Of a stretch of 64,000 bases of DNA, positions 9,290 through 19,641 are shown one piece after another. The notes under the pieces are model-generated. The model ran no database searches and was not told the DNA's origin. It worked only from the letters and a program-made list of their open reading frames with translations. The DNA comes from Symsagittifera roscoffensis. Lineage: Eukaryota; Xenacoelomorpha; Acoela; Convolutidae. The stretch lies in contig NC_087062.1 in assembly GCF_963678635.1 (NCBI RefSeq), positions 62,967,253 to 63,031,252 of the forward strand. The letters are read 5' to 3'. Within the stretch, counting starts at the first letter, position 1. Every line of letters starts with the position of its first letter. The translations under genes and the position numbers were made by a program.

Positions 9290-12200
9290 CGAAACTCCAG
9301 ATGATGATGAAATCTTTCCTTTTATAGTAGATGCAGATACTGATAGAGGACAACACATATTCTGTCAAAATTTACTCGTAAATTTATTTGAACCCGGAAT
9401 CAGTCCATGTAAAACAGAGTTCCCCGATGTAAAAATCAAAAGACAAATCATAGATCACTATCTAAAAGATATATGCAACATAACACAACAGTATGGAATC
9501 TACTCTATAGAATTCACTTCCCCAAACCATAATAATAGAACATATACTATTCAAACAGACGATCTTGACTTAGAATTTTCAAAAGTTTTTTCAGAATATA
9601 TAAAAAGCATCCAATACCATAACTCACAAAGAGCAAACTCCATTTTCACCAATGAAGTTTTCGCAATAATATATAGTTATATTTCGATATTAGAAAATGA
9701 AATCCCAATAACAAATGTCTCACCGACAGAAACATCTAAACATTTAAGAGTACGACATGAAATCACACTACTCTCTAGTTATTTAAACATCTATAAAGAA
9801 AATTTCACGAAAGACGACGTTTCACAACATACCAAACACGATTTACAAAAAATTTTGGCATGGTTCATAATAGATTATTTCACACACAATATTGATTTAA
9901 TTGCACAAGCAAGAAAAAATTTTAGACCCCAAAATTCGAACGATGATACCGCTATCACAGAACAATCAGATTATGTTTGGGACCCCGAATGGTCTCATCC
10001 CGCATTTATAAGCTTTCCACAATCAATCTCAAGTCAAGCAATAGGTACAATATCTTACATAAGAGATTATGTAAGAGTAATACCCTTAACAATTGATGCA
10101 ACACCATTAAACTATAATACATTTTTACCCGATACACAAAATAATAGTTTAAACTCTACAGTCATACACAACGAAAACCTCAATGGAACTAGGAATCTTA
10201 CTCAACAAGATATACAGACACCATCACACTTCATAAATGAAGAAATTGTACACACAACAACTACACAACAAAGTATTTCACCAATACGCCCGAATTTAAC
10301 AACACCAAGAAATACAAATCTTTCACAAACACAAGTAACCTTACAATCAACCGTTAAACCTTCGGTTGCTCCAAAATATTCACATATGGATTACCAAACA
10401 TATAGACCCATGACAATACCATCAAAAACACGCAAAACATTCACTAGAAACAACTTTACAGACCATAATTATAATTATACACATCCATCAAAAACATATA
10501 ATCAACCACAAAGAAATTTTAACCAATATACAAGATCTCGAAATTGGGATAACCCAATGACCCAACCTAATTCAATAAATTTCCAAACAAATCCTCCACA
10601 GGATCACAGTGAAAATTACCCATTTTTTCAACAAAATAAAAATAAAAAACAGACATCTTATCAAATGGATTATTTATCCTCAGATGATGATTTCTTACAA
10701 CCAGATATATTTGCACAAAATACTCAAGAATATCGTAGACAAGGAATACAGAAAACACGTACAAATCATAGAAATTTTTCTCCACAACCAATAGATGCAC
10801 AACATCAACAACCAATTCAACAACAAAATCTAATTAATACACAATCTTTTCAACCAATTCAACAACAAAATCCAATGACTGCACACTCGTATCAAGCATC
10901 ACAAATGCAAAATGAAATACCACTCCCATATTATCTCCAACAACATGAAATAACAAGAAACCAACTTTCAAATTTTTCTCAAATGCCAAATGCAGCAGAA
11001 TCATTACAAATGACAATGAATCCATACCTTATGGGTGGATCATCAATAACATCAAACAAACCTTTAATGGTTTTCACAGGAACAGACCCTGAATACTCTG
11101 TAGAAGATTATTTAAATGCAGTAACAGCAAACCTGATTTTAAATATTGGACCTGAACCAATTAATACGCCACTACATCAAAATTGGATACATCGACGCAC
11201 AGCGTTAATACAAACAACCTTAGATGGCGCAGCCCAAAAATGGTTTTCAGTACTACCTCTAGAAATAAAATCAAACTGGAAAAGGTTTACACAGGAATTT
11301 TCAAAAATGTTTGACTCCGAAAGAAACAAACAACAACAAAGAGTTTTATGTAATGAAATTCGCAGATTACCAAACGAAACCATCAAGCAAATAGCAGTAC
11401 GAATCGAAACACTAGTTCGAAAAGCATACTCACTAAATACACATGACTATAAAAACACAAAGATGACAGAAATCTTAATGATGACCTTAACACCACAATT
11501 AAGGAAAATAGCAATAAAAAAGAGAGCATCCCATCCTTCTTCAATTCGAGAACCCGATTTAGATTTTCGAAAACTAGTAGACAAATTAGAACAAGCAGAA
11601 ATCACGATGAAACTAGAAGAAACGGAAAATCTGAAATTACAATACGTTAACAGAATTGAAACGACTCCCACTAATATTAATAATATACAGGAATCAGAGA
11701 CAGACCTCGTTGAAAAAATCACTGAAATACTCAATATTTACGAAAAGAACCCAAACTTTAAAGGCAAACCATCTTTCAAAAAATGGTGTAATTATTGCCG
11801 ACGATACGGACATAGTATTTCCGAATGTAGACAAAAACAGCAAGACAATCAAAATAAACCTCAAAAATATAAAGAACCAAATAAATCATTCTATCAATAC
11901 ATGAAAAAAGATCAAAATCTACCGAACAAAACAGTCTACAGCAACAACAGTTCAGGAAAACCACTCCCGAACAATACAAATTATACAAGAAATCAATCAC
12001 CATATAACTCAAGTTATAGAGGAAGATCACCAGAACGAAGAAACACGAATAATTCATCACAAAATCACTACAATAGACCAAATAGTCGAAATAACTACTC
12101 CAGATCAAATTCAAATACACAACGATTTGTTTCTAGATCTAATTCCCAATCAAGAAATAACTACTATCCAAACAACCAATCACGAAATTCATCATACAAT

Positions 12201-15200
12201 AGGAATAGAAACTACTCCTATAATCGAAATAGAAGTTATTCAAACAACCGAAACCAGAATTACCCGAACAATCAATCAAGGAATAACTCATATAATAGAT
12301 CGAACTATAACAGACCAAACAATAATTACCAAAACAGATCGCGAAATAATTCACAGAATCGACACTCAAGTTATATTAATCGTTATAGAAATTATTCCCA
12401 ATCACCACACCGGAATAATAATAACTATAATAATTCTAATAATCGCCACAGAAGTAGTACACCTAAACATCAAAGACATATTAATCAAGTACAATCTAAT
12501 CCAGAAACAACATCAGACCCTCCAGGTATTGATGTCACAGTAACTGATACGTTACAACTCAATCAAATAAACTGTACATCATCAGATTCAGAAAGTGATA
12601 CAGAAAACACTCTTTCTATCAATATGATAAAAGTCGAAAATGACTATGAATCTGTCATATATGAACAACCTTTTTCATCACACATATATGAAAATCAATC
12701 AGAATTTCTTCAAAATTATTACACTACACCCATAAATTCCACACCAACGACGCAAGAAACAAATGAGATTAACACTACAAATCAAACCAATAAAAATATC
12801 AAAACAAAATGCTTGAATACAAACCACATTTATCAAAATATACAAAAAGAACAACCCAAAGAAAAAATTTGGACAATACCATTTCTCTTAGAAAGCCCAA
12901 GAAATAAAGAATTTCAACCACCAGACCTTGAAATAGATTTTTTAATTGATTCAGGAGCAGAATCAAACATAATAAACATCCCCACATGGAATGAAATAAA
13001 AACTTTACACCCAAAGCTAACACCTCTTGAAACCTCCAGTAAGTTAGCAACAGCACAAGGATCAACATTGATAAACTACGGAAAAATCCAATTATTTCTC
13101 CTCCCCACCAGAACAATGGAGCAAAGCAAAATTTTAAATAAGCCATTTAAACAAATATTCCATATCACTGATATTAAATATAATATCATTGGAATACCAT
13201 TTATTTCGAAGTATATACCAACAATTAACATACTAAATAGTAAAATATTAATCAAAGATAAATATACAAAAACAAAAGAAACATCCTTAACATTTTTTCA
13301 AAGATTAAATAAACAACCACCATTCTTTTCAAAATTCTACCCGATATTTAACCAACAAAGAAAACACTTGAAACCACTATCAGGAAATATCTATAATTTT
13401 TCAATCAAACAAGTTCACCAATATGATAAAGAACAAAACAAACAAAAATTTTATATGTCAGATTTTGAATTCAAACCTATTCACAAATTTTTCAAAATCA
13501 CAATCTCATCCATAAAATATTTGAAAAATTCGAATTCAGATATCATTTCCTTACATGTCTATAACAACACACCTTACCAAGTAACATTACCTTTAGGACT
13601 TTTAGGATATTGTGAAACCAACGCTACAATATCACCAATACACGAAAAAGCCTATCGCGTAAATAATATACTCCAATTACTAGATATTTGCCAATCTACA
13701 ATTCTTAATGAAGAATTATCTATAAATAATATAATAAGTAACGAAAACAGAAATACGGATTATTTCACAAAAACTCCATATTTCAAACCTACATTCAACA
13801 TAAGTAACTACACAGAGGACCAACAGAAATTTTTAACAATGTTTAATTTCCAACATTCACAAATAACACAAGACGAATTCGAAAAGTTAGCCAAACAGCT
13901 AATTAAATATTCATCAGTCTATGCAACATCAAAATTCGATGTTGGAAAAATCAGTTCATCACTACATCTCCCGTTAAAACCAGACGCAGTTTTCAAAAAA
14001 CAGAGAGCAAGTAAAGTACCAATTCACTTACATGATAAAGTGAACAGATTACTCGATATTTTAGAACAATACAACATTATATCACCAGTTAATAAAGAAG
14101 AACAACCAAAAGGGAACACATTTATCAACCCCGTTATCATTCTAGCTAAAGGAGAATCATTAAAAATCGTTCTCGATGCTAGATACCTCAATTCACTTAT
14201 AGATGAATCAAAATGTAATTGGCCCATTGAACCAATACAAGTTATTTTAACAAAAATAAACGGCAAATACTTTACAACCGCCGATATGAATAGTGCATAC
14301 AATCAAATGCCACTAGATGAACAATCACGACGTTTAACACAATTTGTTATCGGAAACCAACAATATGAATTCAACCGCTTATTCTATGGAATATCCATAG
14401 GACCAGCAGCATTTTCAGCTTTTATGAGCAAAATTTTTAGACCACTAATACTCAAGAAAAACGCAATCACCTATTTAGACGATGTTTTTATGCAATCACA
14501 AACAAAAGACGAGATGTTCAATGTTTTAGAAAAATATCACCAAATACTTCAGAACGAAAATCTGAAGGCCGCCCCCGATAAATCACACTTCTTTTTGACA
14601 AGAGTTAAATTCTTAGGACATAATATAGAAAGAAAAACAATCACTCCATTGAAATCACGCATTGACGCTATTCAAAAACTTCAACCACCAACAAATAAAA
14701 AGAAAATCCAAGAATTTCTTGGAATGTTAAACTTTTTAAGTAAATATGTTTATAAAATGCAATTATATCTACGACCATTTTATAACATCCTTAGACAACA
14801 AAATAATTTTGAATGGAACACAGAACATCAAACACGATTTGAAGAAATAAAGAAACTTTTAACTGAACAAATTTCAAACACAATTCCAGATTCAAATCAA
14901 CCATTTTATGCAATGTGCGATGCTTCGAACTTTGGCATCGGTGCAGCACTATTACAATCACATAATGGTACAAATAAAATGAACCTCATATCAGCAAATT
15001 CTCGATTATTCACTCAAGCAGAGCTACGACTCTCAACTCTAATGAGAGAATGTACAGCCATAATATATACACTGACAGAATATGAATTTCTGATACTTGG
15101 ATCAAAACACCCCACAGTTTTATTCACAGACCATAAACCAATCATCTTTCTCTTTACACAAAAATCTAACCCAAACCACCGAGTTTACAGATTTCAACTA

Positions 15201-17486
15201 ATTCTAATGAAATTTCCAAACTTACATATAGTTTGGACTGCAGGAAAAAATCTTGCATTACCAGACACCTTAAGTCGAAATACACCACCTGAATTACTTA
15301 CACGAAAAACAACAGTTGAAATACCCAAAAACATAAAATTCTACCTTGCAGAAAACGAAACATCACCCCGATTGGAATGCAAATATGCAGTAAAAACTGA
15401 TATTGAACAATCACAAATAAATAGTTTACAACATTTCCCACTTTATTTAGATTGTCAAAATAATCATTATGAAGTTGATCTACTTGGAACATCAACTTTC
15501 AAACCAATCCCATATTCTCAATGGATAAAAAATAACACCCAACAAAAACGAACAAAACAACACCAAACTAAAAAAGACCATTTTCCACTAATAGAAAAAG
15601 AAGATTTAACTGATAAAATAAATTTATCAGGACCACAAACAAATGATTCAAAATACACAATAAATCAAGTTTTTGACCTTCACGACCCACTTGATACAAT
15701 ACCCTTATCTAAATTAGAAATCGAAAACATTTTTCTCCCCCCAACAGAAATAATTACAATTTCAACACTGAAACAATATCAAAACCTTGACCCAGTAATT
15801 CGACAACTGAAATCATGGCACAAATATAAAACTAAACCTATCAAAGCAGATTCAACCATTCTAGGAAACAAAACACTCCTCCGATACTTTCGCAAATTTA
15901 ACAACACAACAATTAACGAAAATACAGACCTTTTAGAGTATAACCTGAATGAATCTACAGTTCCATGTCTCCCTTTAAGTATGATTCTTATAGCTTTTAA
16001 TATTTCACATACACAAAATATTAAAGGACACTCTGGATCAGAAAAAACATATTCAAATTTTATACAAAATTTTTACTTTCCAAATGCACCAATTTGGATA
16101 AAAGTACTATGCAATGACTGTATAGTATGTCAACTAAATAAACCTTACCCAAATCAAAAACAAATTGCACAAAAACAAGATTTTAAAGGACAAAGCTTGT
16201 ACTTTAACCATCGTATCTCATTTGATACCAAAGGACCAATTTCACCCTCATCCGAAGGAAACTCCTACATTATGGTAATTGTTGACGCATTTACACATTA
16301 TGTAGCAATTAACCCAGTACCACATTGTAACGCTTATTACGCTTACACAACACTCTATGAACACTGGATAGCAAAATTCGGACTACCAGAAACTTTAGTT
16401 ACAGACAACGGTACAGAATTCATAAATAATGAAATTATCACACTATGTCATTTATATAACATTAAACACAAACCACGTACATCTCATGCACCTTGGACAA
16501 ACGGCTTAGTCGAAGGTATGAACCGTTCATTACAAGAATATCTTAGATGTATCATCAACGGAAATGATACAAAATATACCGAATGGTCAGCAGATGTAAA
16601 ATTATTTCCCTTAGCGTATAATTCACAAATTACGACAACTTTAGGAATGTCACCATACGAAATGGTTTTTAACCAAAAGCCACGCAAACCAATAATGTTT
16701 ACAGCAAATTCTCATAAAAACGCACAAGGTTATTGTCAACCAAATAAAGACTCAATTTGTTATAACCTACCTTTACATACACACGATGAAGATCATTTTC
16801 ATCACCCACAAATTCTTAAACTAGCCTCCGGTACACACACCGAATGGATTCTAAATAGAGATAAAAAACACAATGAAATTTATCAAAAAATAACAAAAAA
16901 GTTATTACAAAGACAAAACATTAATGAACAAATCAATTCACGTTTTACACCAGCGTCCGAATTAAAAATTGGAACATTTGTTTTAATACCTAATTTTAAT
17001 ACTCAAAAAGGAATTTCTAAAAAATTACAACCCCTTCGAAAAGGACCATACCAAATAATTGCAAAACCCACTGATGTCACATATAAAATTACCGACTCAA
17101 ACAAAAAAGAAATCGTTCAACATCGAAACAACCTATTACCTTATTACCCAAAAGAATACGCACTCCGCGAATTAACTCAATTATATTCTTTCACAGGATT
17201 AAAAATCATTCAAAATGAACCACATCTGAAAAACACAGAACAAAATGATAACCCCACCGAAAATCAAAACACAAAACCAACCGCCACCAAAAACAATACA
17301 CAAAACCATAAAGAATCTCCAAAACAAAGAAAAAATAGAAAAATGACCGAACAAATAATACCCCAAGAACAAATCGACAAATCAGAAAATAGAAAAACAA
17401 CAAGACTCCGAAATCAACCACGTAAAAACTATAAAATATTCATCCCCCAATCTAAAATTTTAAAGAAAGTGGAATTTCAAAAGTAA
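9264..17486 (+). CDS. gag-pol: Gag-Pol polyprotein (Gag, PR, RT, RNase H, IN), 2740 aa
   Basis: Single-frame polyprotein that would form particles, reverse-transcribe and integrate the element. Residues ~1-830 are Gag, with a Gln/Asn/Pro-rich middle and a retrotransposon-gag core near 600-800. A CCHC zinc knuckle (CNYC-X4-H-X4-C) is at ~842-855. An Arg/Ser/Asn/Tyr-rich, probably RNA-binding stretch covers ~910-1075. The protease motif DSGA is at ~1229-1232. Reverse transcriptase covers ~1560-1800 with YLDD at ~1737-1740. RNase H has its first Asp (CDASNFG) at ~1886. Integrase has an HHCC zinc region from ~2245, catalytic Asp 2321, Asp 2381 and Glu 2417 (D,D35E), and a GPY module near 2594, typical of Ty3/Gypsy. 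There is no frameshift or stop between gag and pol, and the Gag part is unusually long. The ATG sits in AAAAATGAG inside the overlap with the basic ORF. Confidence 0.95.
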   Translation: MSSTHTPGDETPDDDEIFPFIVDADTDRGQHIFCQNLLVNLFEPGISPCKTEFPDVKIKRQIIDHYLKDICNITQQYGIYSIEFTSPNHNNRTYTIQTDDLDLEFSKVFSEYIKSIQYHNSQRANSIFTNEVFAIIYSYISILENEIPITNVSPTETSKHLRVRHEITLLSSYLNIYKENFTKDDVSQHTKHDLQKILAWFIIDYFTHNIDLIAQARKNFRPQNSNDDTAITEQSDYVWDPEWSHPAFISFPQSISSQAIGTISYIRDYVRVIPLTIDATPLNYNTFLPDTQNNSLNSTVIHNENLNGTRNLTQQDIQTPSHFINEEIVHTTTTQQSISPIRPNLTTPRNTNLSQTQVTLQSTVKPSVAPKYSHMDYQTYRPMTIPSKTRKTFTRNNFTDHNYNYTHPSKTYNQPQRNFNQYTRSRNWDNPMTQPNSINFQTNPPQDHSENYPFFQQNKNKKQTSYQMDYLSSDDDFLQPDIFAQNTQEYRRQGIQKTRTNHRNFSPQPIDAQHQQPIQQQNLINTQSFQPIQQQNPMTAHSYQASQMQNEIPLPYYLQQHEITRNQLSNFSQMPNAAESLQMTMNPYLMGGSSITSNKPLMVFTGTDPEYSVEDYLNAVTANLILNIGPEPINTPLHQNWIHRRTALIQTTLDGAAQKWFSVLPLEIKSNWKRFTQEFSKMFDSERNKQQQRVLCNEIRRLPNETIKQIAVRIETLVRKAYSLNTHDYKNTKMTEILMMTLTPQLRKIAIKKRASHPSSIREPDLDFRKLVDKLEQAEITMKLEETENLKLQYVNRIETTPTNINNIQESETDLVEKITEILNIYEKNPNFKGKPSFKKWCNYCRRYGHSISECRQKQQDNQNKPQKYKEPNKSFYQYMKKDQNLPNKTVYSNNSSGKPLPNNTNYTRNQSPYNSSYRGRSPERRNTNNSSQNHYNRPNSRNNYSRSNSNTQRFVSRSNSQSRNNYYPNNQSRNSSYNRNRNYSYNRNRSYSNNRNQNYPNNQSRNNSYNRSNYNRPNNNYQNRSRNNSQNRHSSYINRYRNYSQSPHRNNNNYNNSNNRHRSSTPKHQRHINQVQSNPETTSDPPGIDVTVTDTLQLNQINCTSSDSESDTENTLSINMIKVENDYESVIYEQPFSSHIYENQSEFLQNYYTTPINSTPTTQETNEINTTNQTNKNIKTKCLNTNHIYQNIQKEQPKEKIWTIPFLLESPRNKEFQPPDLEIDFLIDSGAESNIINIPTWNEIKTLHPKLTPLETSSKLATAQGSTLINYGKIQLFLLPTRTMEQSKILNKPFKQIFHITDIKYNIIGIPFISKYIPTINILNSKILIKDKYTKTKETSLTFFQRLNKQPPFFSKFYPIFNQQRKHLKPLSGNIYNFSIKQVHQYDKEQNKQKFYMSDFEFKPIHKFFKITISSIKYLKNSNSDIISLHVYNNTPYQVTLPLGLLGYCETNATISPIHEKAYRVNNILQLLDICQSTILNEELSINNIISNENRNTDYFTKTPYFKPTFNISNYTEDQQKFLTMFNFQHSQITQDEFEKLAKQLIKYSSVYATSKFDVGKISSSLHLPLKPDAVFKKQRASKVPIHLHDKVNRLLDILEQYNIISPVNKEEQPKGNTFINPVIILAKGESLKIVLDARYLNSLIDESKCNWPIEPIQVILTKINGKYFTTADMNSAYNQMPLDEQSRRLTQFVIGNQQYEFNRLFYGISIGPAAFSAFMSKIFRPLILKKNAITYLDDVFMQSQTKDEMFNVLEKYHQILQNENLKAAPDKSHFFLTRVKFLGHNIERKTITPLKSRIDAIQKLQPPTNKKKIQEFLGMLNFLSKYVYKMQLYLRPFYNILRQQNNFEWNTEHQTRFEEIKKLLTEQISNTIPDSNQPFYAMCDASNFGIGAALLQSHNGTNKMNLISANSRLFTQAELRLSTLMRECTAIIYTLTEYEFLILGSKHPTVLFTDHKPIIFLFTQKSNPNHRVYRFQLILMKFPNLHIVWTAGKNLALPDTLSRNTPPELLTRKTTVEIPKNIKFYLAENETSPRLECKYAVKTDIEQSQINSLQHFPLYLDCQNNHYEVDLLGTSTFKPIPYSQWIKNNTQQKRTKQHQTKKDHFPLIEKEDLTDKINLSGPQTNDSKYTINQVFDLHDPLDTIPLSKLEIENIFLPPTEIITISTLKQYQNLDPVIRQLKSWHKYKTKPIKADSTILGNKTLLRYFRKFNNTTINENTDLLEYNLNESTVPCLPLSMILIAFNISHTQNIKGHSGSEKTYSNFIQNFYFPNAPIWIKVLCNDCIVCQLNKPYPNQKQIAQKQDFKGQSLYFNHRISFDTKGPISPSSEGNSYIMVIVDAFTHYVAINPVPHCNAYYAYTTLYEHWIAKFGLPETLVTDNGTEFINNEIITLCHLYNIKHKPRTSHAPWTNGLVEGMNRSLQEYLRCIINGNDTKYTEWSADVKLFPLAYNSQITTTLGMSPYEMVFNQKPRKPIMFTANSHKNAQGYCQPNKDSICYNLPLHTHDEDHFHHPQILKLASGTHTEWILNRDKKHNEIYQKITKKLLQRQNINEQINSRFTPASELKIGTFVLIPNFNTQKGISKKLQPLRKGPYQIIAKPTDVTYKITDSNKKEIVQHRNNLLPYYPKEYALRELTQLYSFTGLKIIQNEPHLKNTEQNDNPTENQNTKPTATKNNTQNHKESPKQRKNRKMTEQIIPQEQIDKSENRKTTRLRNQPRKNYKIFIPQSKILKKVEFQK

Positions 17487-18083
17487 TTTTAACATTATAC
17501 TTCACTATCTTGAAACCTTCGAAACATTTTTCATTTACATTTTTCAAAATAACATGCTGACAAGTACGTAATAATTCTAGTTCAAAATAGACCAATAGGA
17601 TTCATCCAATCCGTCACTTTCTCTAACTCAAACTAAGACCAATTAGACGAATCATATAGAACTCCAGGCACATCTATAACTATAACTTTACGACCTCCAG
17701 GTCAAAAATAAGCAAACCACTCCAACTTGACAACTAAAATAAATATCACCATAATACCATACCCCTCCCTTATCTAATAACCCAAAGATCAACAATATTT
17801 CCCCAACTCAGACCACGAATACCCCCAAAACAAATTTGTTAACTTAGCCTAAAGTAACAAAATGAACATTTTAATTAGCCTAAAGTATAAAAATCTCACC
17901 ATACCCCGGATCATTTGACAAACAAAAATAAAGAAAAAGACGACCTCCCGATCACCATGAAAATTGCCCCCAACAATTTTTTACAAATTCAACCCACTTG
18001 TCAAAAAACTAATAAATAATCCGACCACACTTGAAAATCGCCTCAAACAGCAAAAAATATTCGACCAAGAGATCATTTCTTAA
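17487..18083 (+). other. Pol-to-accessory intergenic region, copy A
   Basis: No ORF of note. A doublet TTAGCCTAAAGTA occurs near 17845 and 17877 and is also doubled in copy C (near 55690 and 55720). ACCTCCAGGT near 17693 and other short blocks are shared with C (55339-55930). A splice acceptor or promoter for the downstream ORFs may lie here, but no clear polypyrimidine-AG stands out. Confidence 0.4.
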
Positions 18084-18314
18084 ATGCTCTTCTCTCAATC
18101 AGTTACTCAAATACTCATAAATCTTAAACATTTTTTTACAATACTTGAAACCTTTATAATATTTCTTTTTGATATACTTGAATCTTTTCTAATAATCCTA
18201 ATCATTTTTTGTAACATTTTTTTAATTTTCTACACTATACTCGAACTATTCCTCCAACTTTCCAAAACCCTTGATTATATCCACAGGTACGATTTATACA
18301 ACTTGTCTAAATGA
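18084..18314 (+). CDS. Small hydrophobic ORF 1 (76 aa), copy A
   Basis: Short ORF, ATG to TGA, composed mostly of Phe, Ile and Leu with at least one and probably two membrane-spanning stretches (about residues 20-60), then a short polar tail. Its stop overlaps the start of the next ORF in ATGA (18311-18314). In copy C the same frame carries a TTA-to-TAA change that stops it after 46 codons. It could be a viroporin-like or regulatory membrane peptide, or merely a reinitiation leader for the following ORF. No family recognised. Confidence 0.4.
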   Translation: MLFSQSVTQILINLKHFFTILETFIIFLFDILESFLIILIIFCNIFLIFYTILELFLQLSKTLDYIHRYDLYNLSK

Positions 18315-18499
18315 TACGAACAATTTTCAGTAGAACTGATATTTTTTTATTGTTTGTAATTTTCATAACATTTTTATCATCCCTCATTTTGACAATATGC
18401 AAATGTATAAAGAAAGCAATCATCACATTTGCCCTAGCAACAATTTTTCTAATTATTTTTTTGGAAGAATATTATAATAAACATAAACCTTCCCACTAA
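18311..18499 (+). CDS. Small membrane protein ORF 2 (62 aa), copy A
   Basis: 62-residue protein with two strong hydrophobic segments (about 11-30 and 36-52) separated by a short basic, Cys-containing turn (CKCIKK), and a charged C-terminus. A hairpin-like two-TM topology is likely. It begins inside the stop of the preceding ORF (ATGA), suggesting coupled termination-reinitiation. Copy C encodes the same 62-aa length with only conservative differences, better conserved than ORF 1. Small ion-channel-like (viroporin) proteins of viruses have this look, but function is not shown. Confidence 0.5.
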   Translation: MIRTIFSRTDIFLLFVIFITFLSSLILTICKCIKKAIITFALATIFLIIFLEEYYNKHKPSH

Positions 18500-18504
18500 A
18501 GTAA

Positions 18505-19641
18505 CAATTCAAAAATCCATCAAAAATTGCTACCCAACAGTCACAGAATCAGTCTTCACCGACATCATCCCAAGATAACCCAACACCACCTTCAACTACT
18601 CAAAATCCTCAAACATCTACACGAATTTCTTTTCAAGACAATCCATACACTTTTGAAGAACGACATGCTCGTTTATCAGAACCACTAGAACCAGTTCAAC
18701 GACAAGCACCTTTAAGCGAACCAACATATAACCTATACCCAACACTACCACAAGAACTAAATAGAATAAGAAATTCTAGTCAAAACCAAAATACAGTCGA
18801 AATAAATAGACAAATTATACATCCTCGACGAAACAGAAATTTTCAAATTCCCCGAGTTCATTTTGATATACCTCAATCCCCATCACAAAACACTCCAGAA
18901 AACCCCATTGGTATATTACCAGAAACCCCTACGCTTCTTTCACAACGTAGCACCTCAAGCCTACCATCAGATTACTTAGGTTCAACACCAACATCTGAGC
19001 AAATACGTGAAAATCCTTTCAACCCTACAAACCAAACATCACGATTTCCATATTGGACTACACATTCATTTACACAAGGTGAACCAAATTTAGTCAATGA
19101 CCCCATAGATATTTCTACGGATACAACAACATCCTCATCACTACCAGAAACATTATCACTACCATCAACACCATCAATAAGCAAGATTTCACCACCACCT
19201 TTTAACTTAAATTTTCCAAATAATCTCGACGCCAGATATCGAGAACAATCATCAATAAATATTCCTTTAAGACTAGATTGGAATACATTTACAGCACCTC
19301 CACCACTATTTGGACAACATCAAGAAAGTAACCGCCTTCATAACTGGGCACTTAATAGATTACAATATCGCCAAGATATTCACAACGATATCCGTGATCA
19401 CAATATTCAAATACTCCAACAAAACAGTTTACAATTAAAGTTTGAAATCACAGTTAAGTTAAACAATATTACCCAACATCCCTACCCATTAAACCCACCT
19501 AACATAACAGCTCAATCACTACCACCACCGTTTATAACTACTGAAGTAATATACAAATACGACAGATATACCAAAAACACAATTGGCTACATTACATTTT
19601 ATAATCCATACTCAGGATTATCATACACATGTATATTCTAA
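18505..19641 (+). CDS. ATG-less Pro/Ser/Gln-rich ORF (~370 codons), copy A
   Basis: Open from just after a TAA (18502-18504) to TAA at 19639-19641, with no ATG codon in frame. The protein would be rich in Pro, Ser, Thr, Gln and Asn for the first two thirds and more ordered at the end, with IDIS, RYREQSS, LDWN, LHNWALNRLQYRQDI and a C-terminal segment FEITVKLNN...EVIYKYD. Copy C has the same ATG-less frame (56347-57489) without stops and mostly synonymous differences, so it is almost certainly translated. Sequence shared by A and C begins near 18527 (ATCAAAAATTGCTACCCAACAG), which could be a splice acceptor joining an upstream exon; non-AUG initiation is the alternative. It overlaps the glycoprotein start by 13 nt. 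The coordinates give the open frame, not a proven start. Confidence 0.6.
   Translation, partial: QFKNPSKIATQQSQNQSSPTSSQDNPTPPSTTQNPQTSTRISFQDNPYTFEERHARLSEPLEPVQRQAPLSEPTYNLYPTLPQELNRIRNSSQNQNTVEINRQIIHPRRNRNFQIPRVHFDIPQSPSQNTPENPIGILPETPTLLSQRSTSSLPSDYLGSTPTSEQIRENPFNPTNQTSRFPYWTTHSFTQGEPNLVNDPIDISTDTTTSSSLPETLSLPSTPSISKISPPPFNLNFPNNLDARYREQSSINIPLRLDWNTFTAPPPLFGQHQESNRLHNWALNRLQYRQDIHNDIRDHNIQILQQNSLQLKFEITVKLNNITQHPYPLNPPNITAQSLPPPFITTEVIYKYDRYTKNTIGYITFYNPYSGLSYTCIF

Noticed and set aside
10609-10794. 61-aa forward ORF inside gag (copies at 34738 and 48502)
   Set aside because: Lies in the Gln/Asn-rich part of Gag in another frame; the conserved frame is Gag.
11776-12120. Minus-strand ORFs of 60-115 aa under gag-pol, env and the 601-aa ORF
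   Set aside because: Cys/Phe/Leu/Val-rich shadows produced by reading an A-rich, G-poor coding strand backwards; no ATG context or motif of their own.
12127-12543. 138-aa forward ORF in another frame of gag (209 aa at 36061-36690 and 49825-50454)
   Set aside because: It is the +1/+2 shadow of the Arg/Ser/Asn repeat region of Gag; the low-complexity Ile/Thr/His composition is what that repeat gives in another frame.
18497-18504. Programmed frameshift from the 62-aa ORF into the ATG-less ORF in copy A
   Set aside because: The receiving frame has its own TAA at 18502-18504, after the 62-aa stop, so a shift upstream would terminate there.
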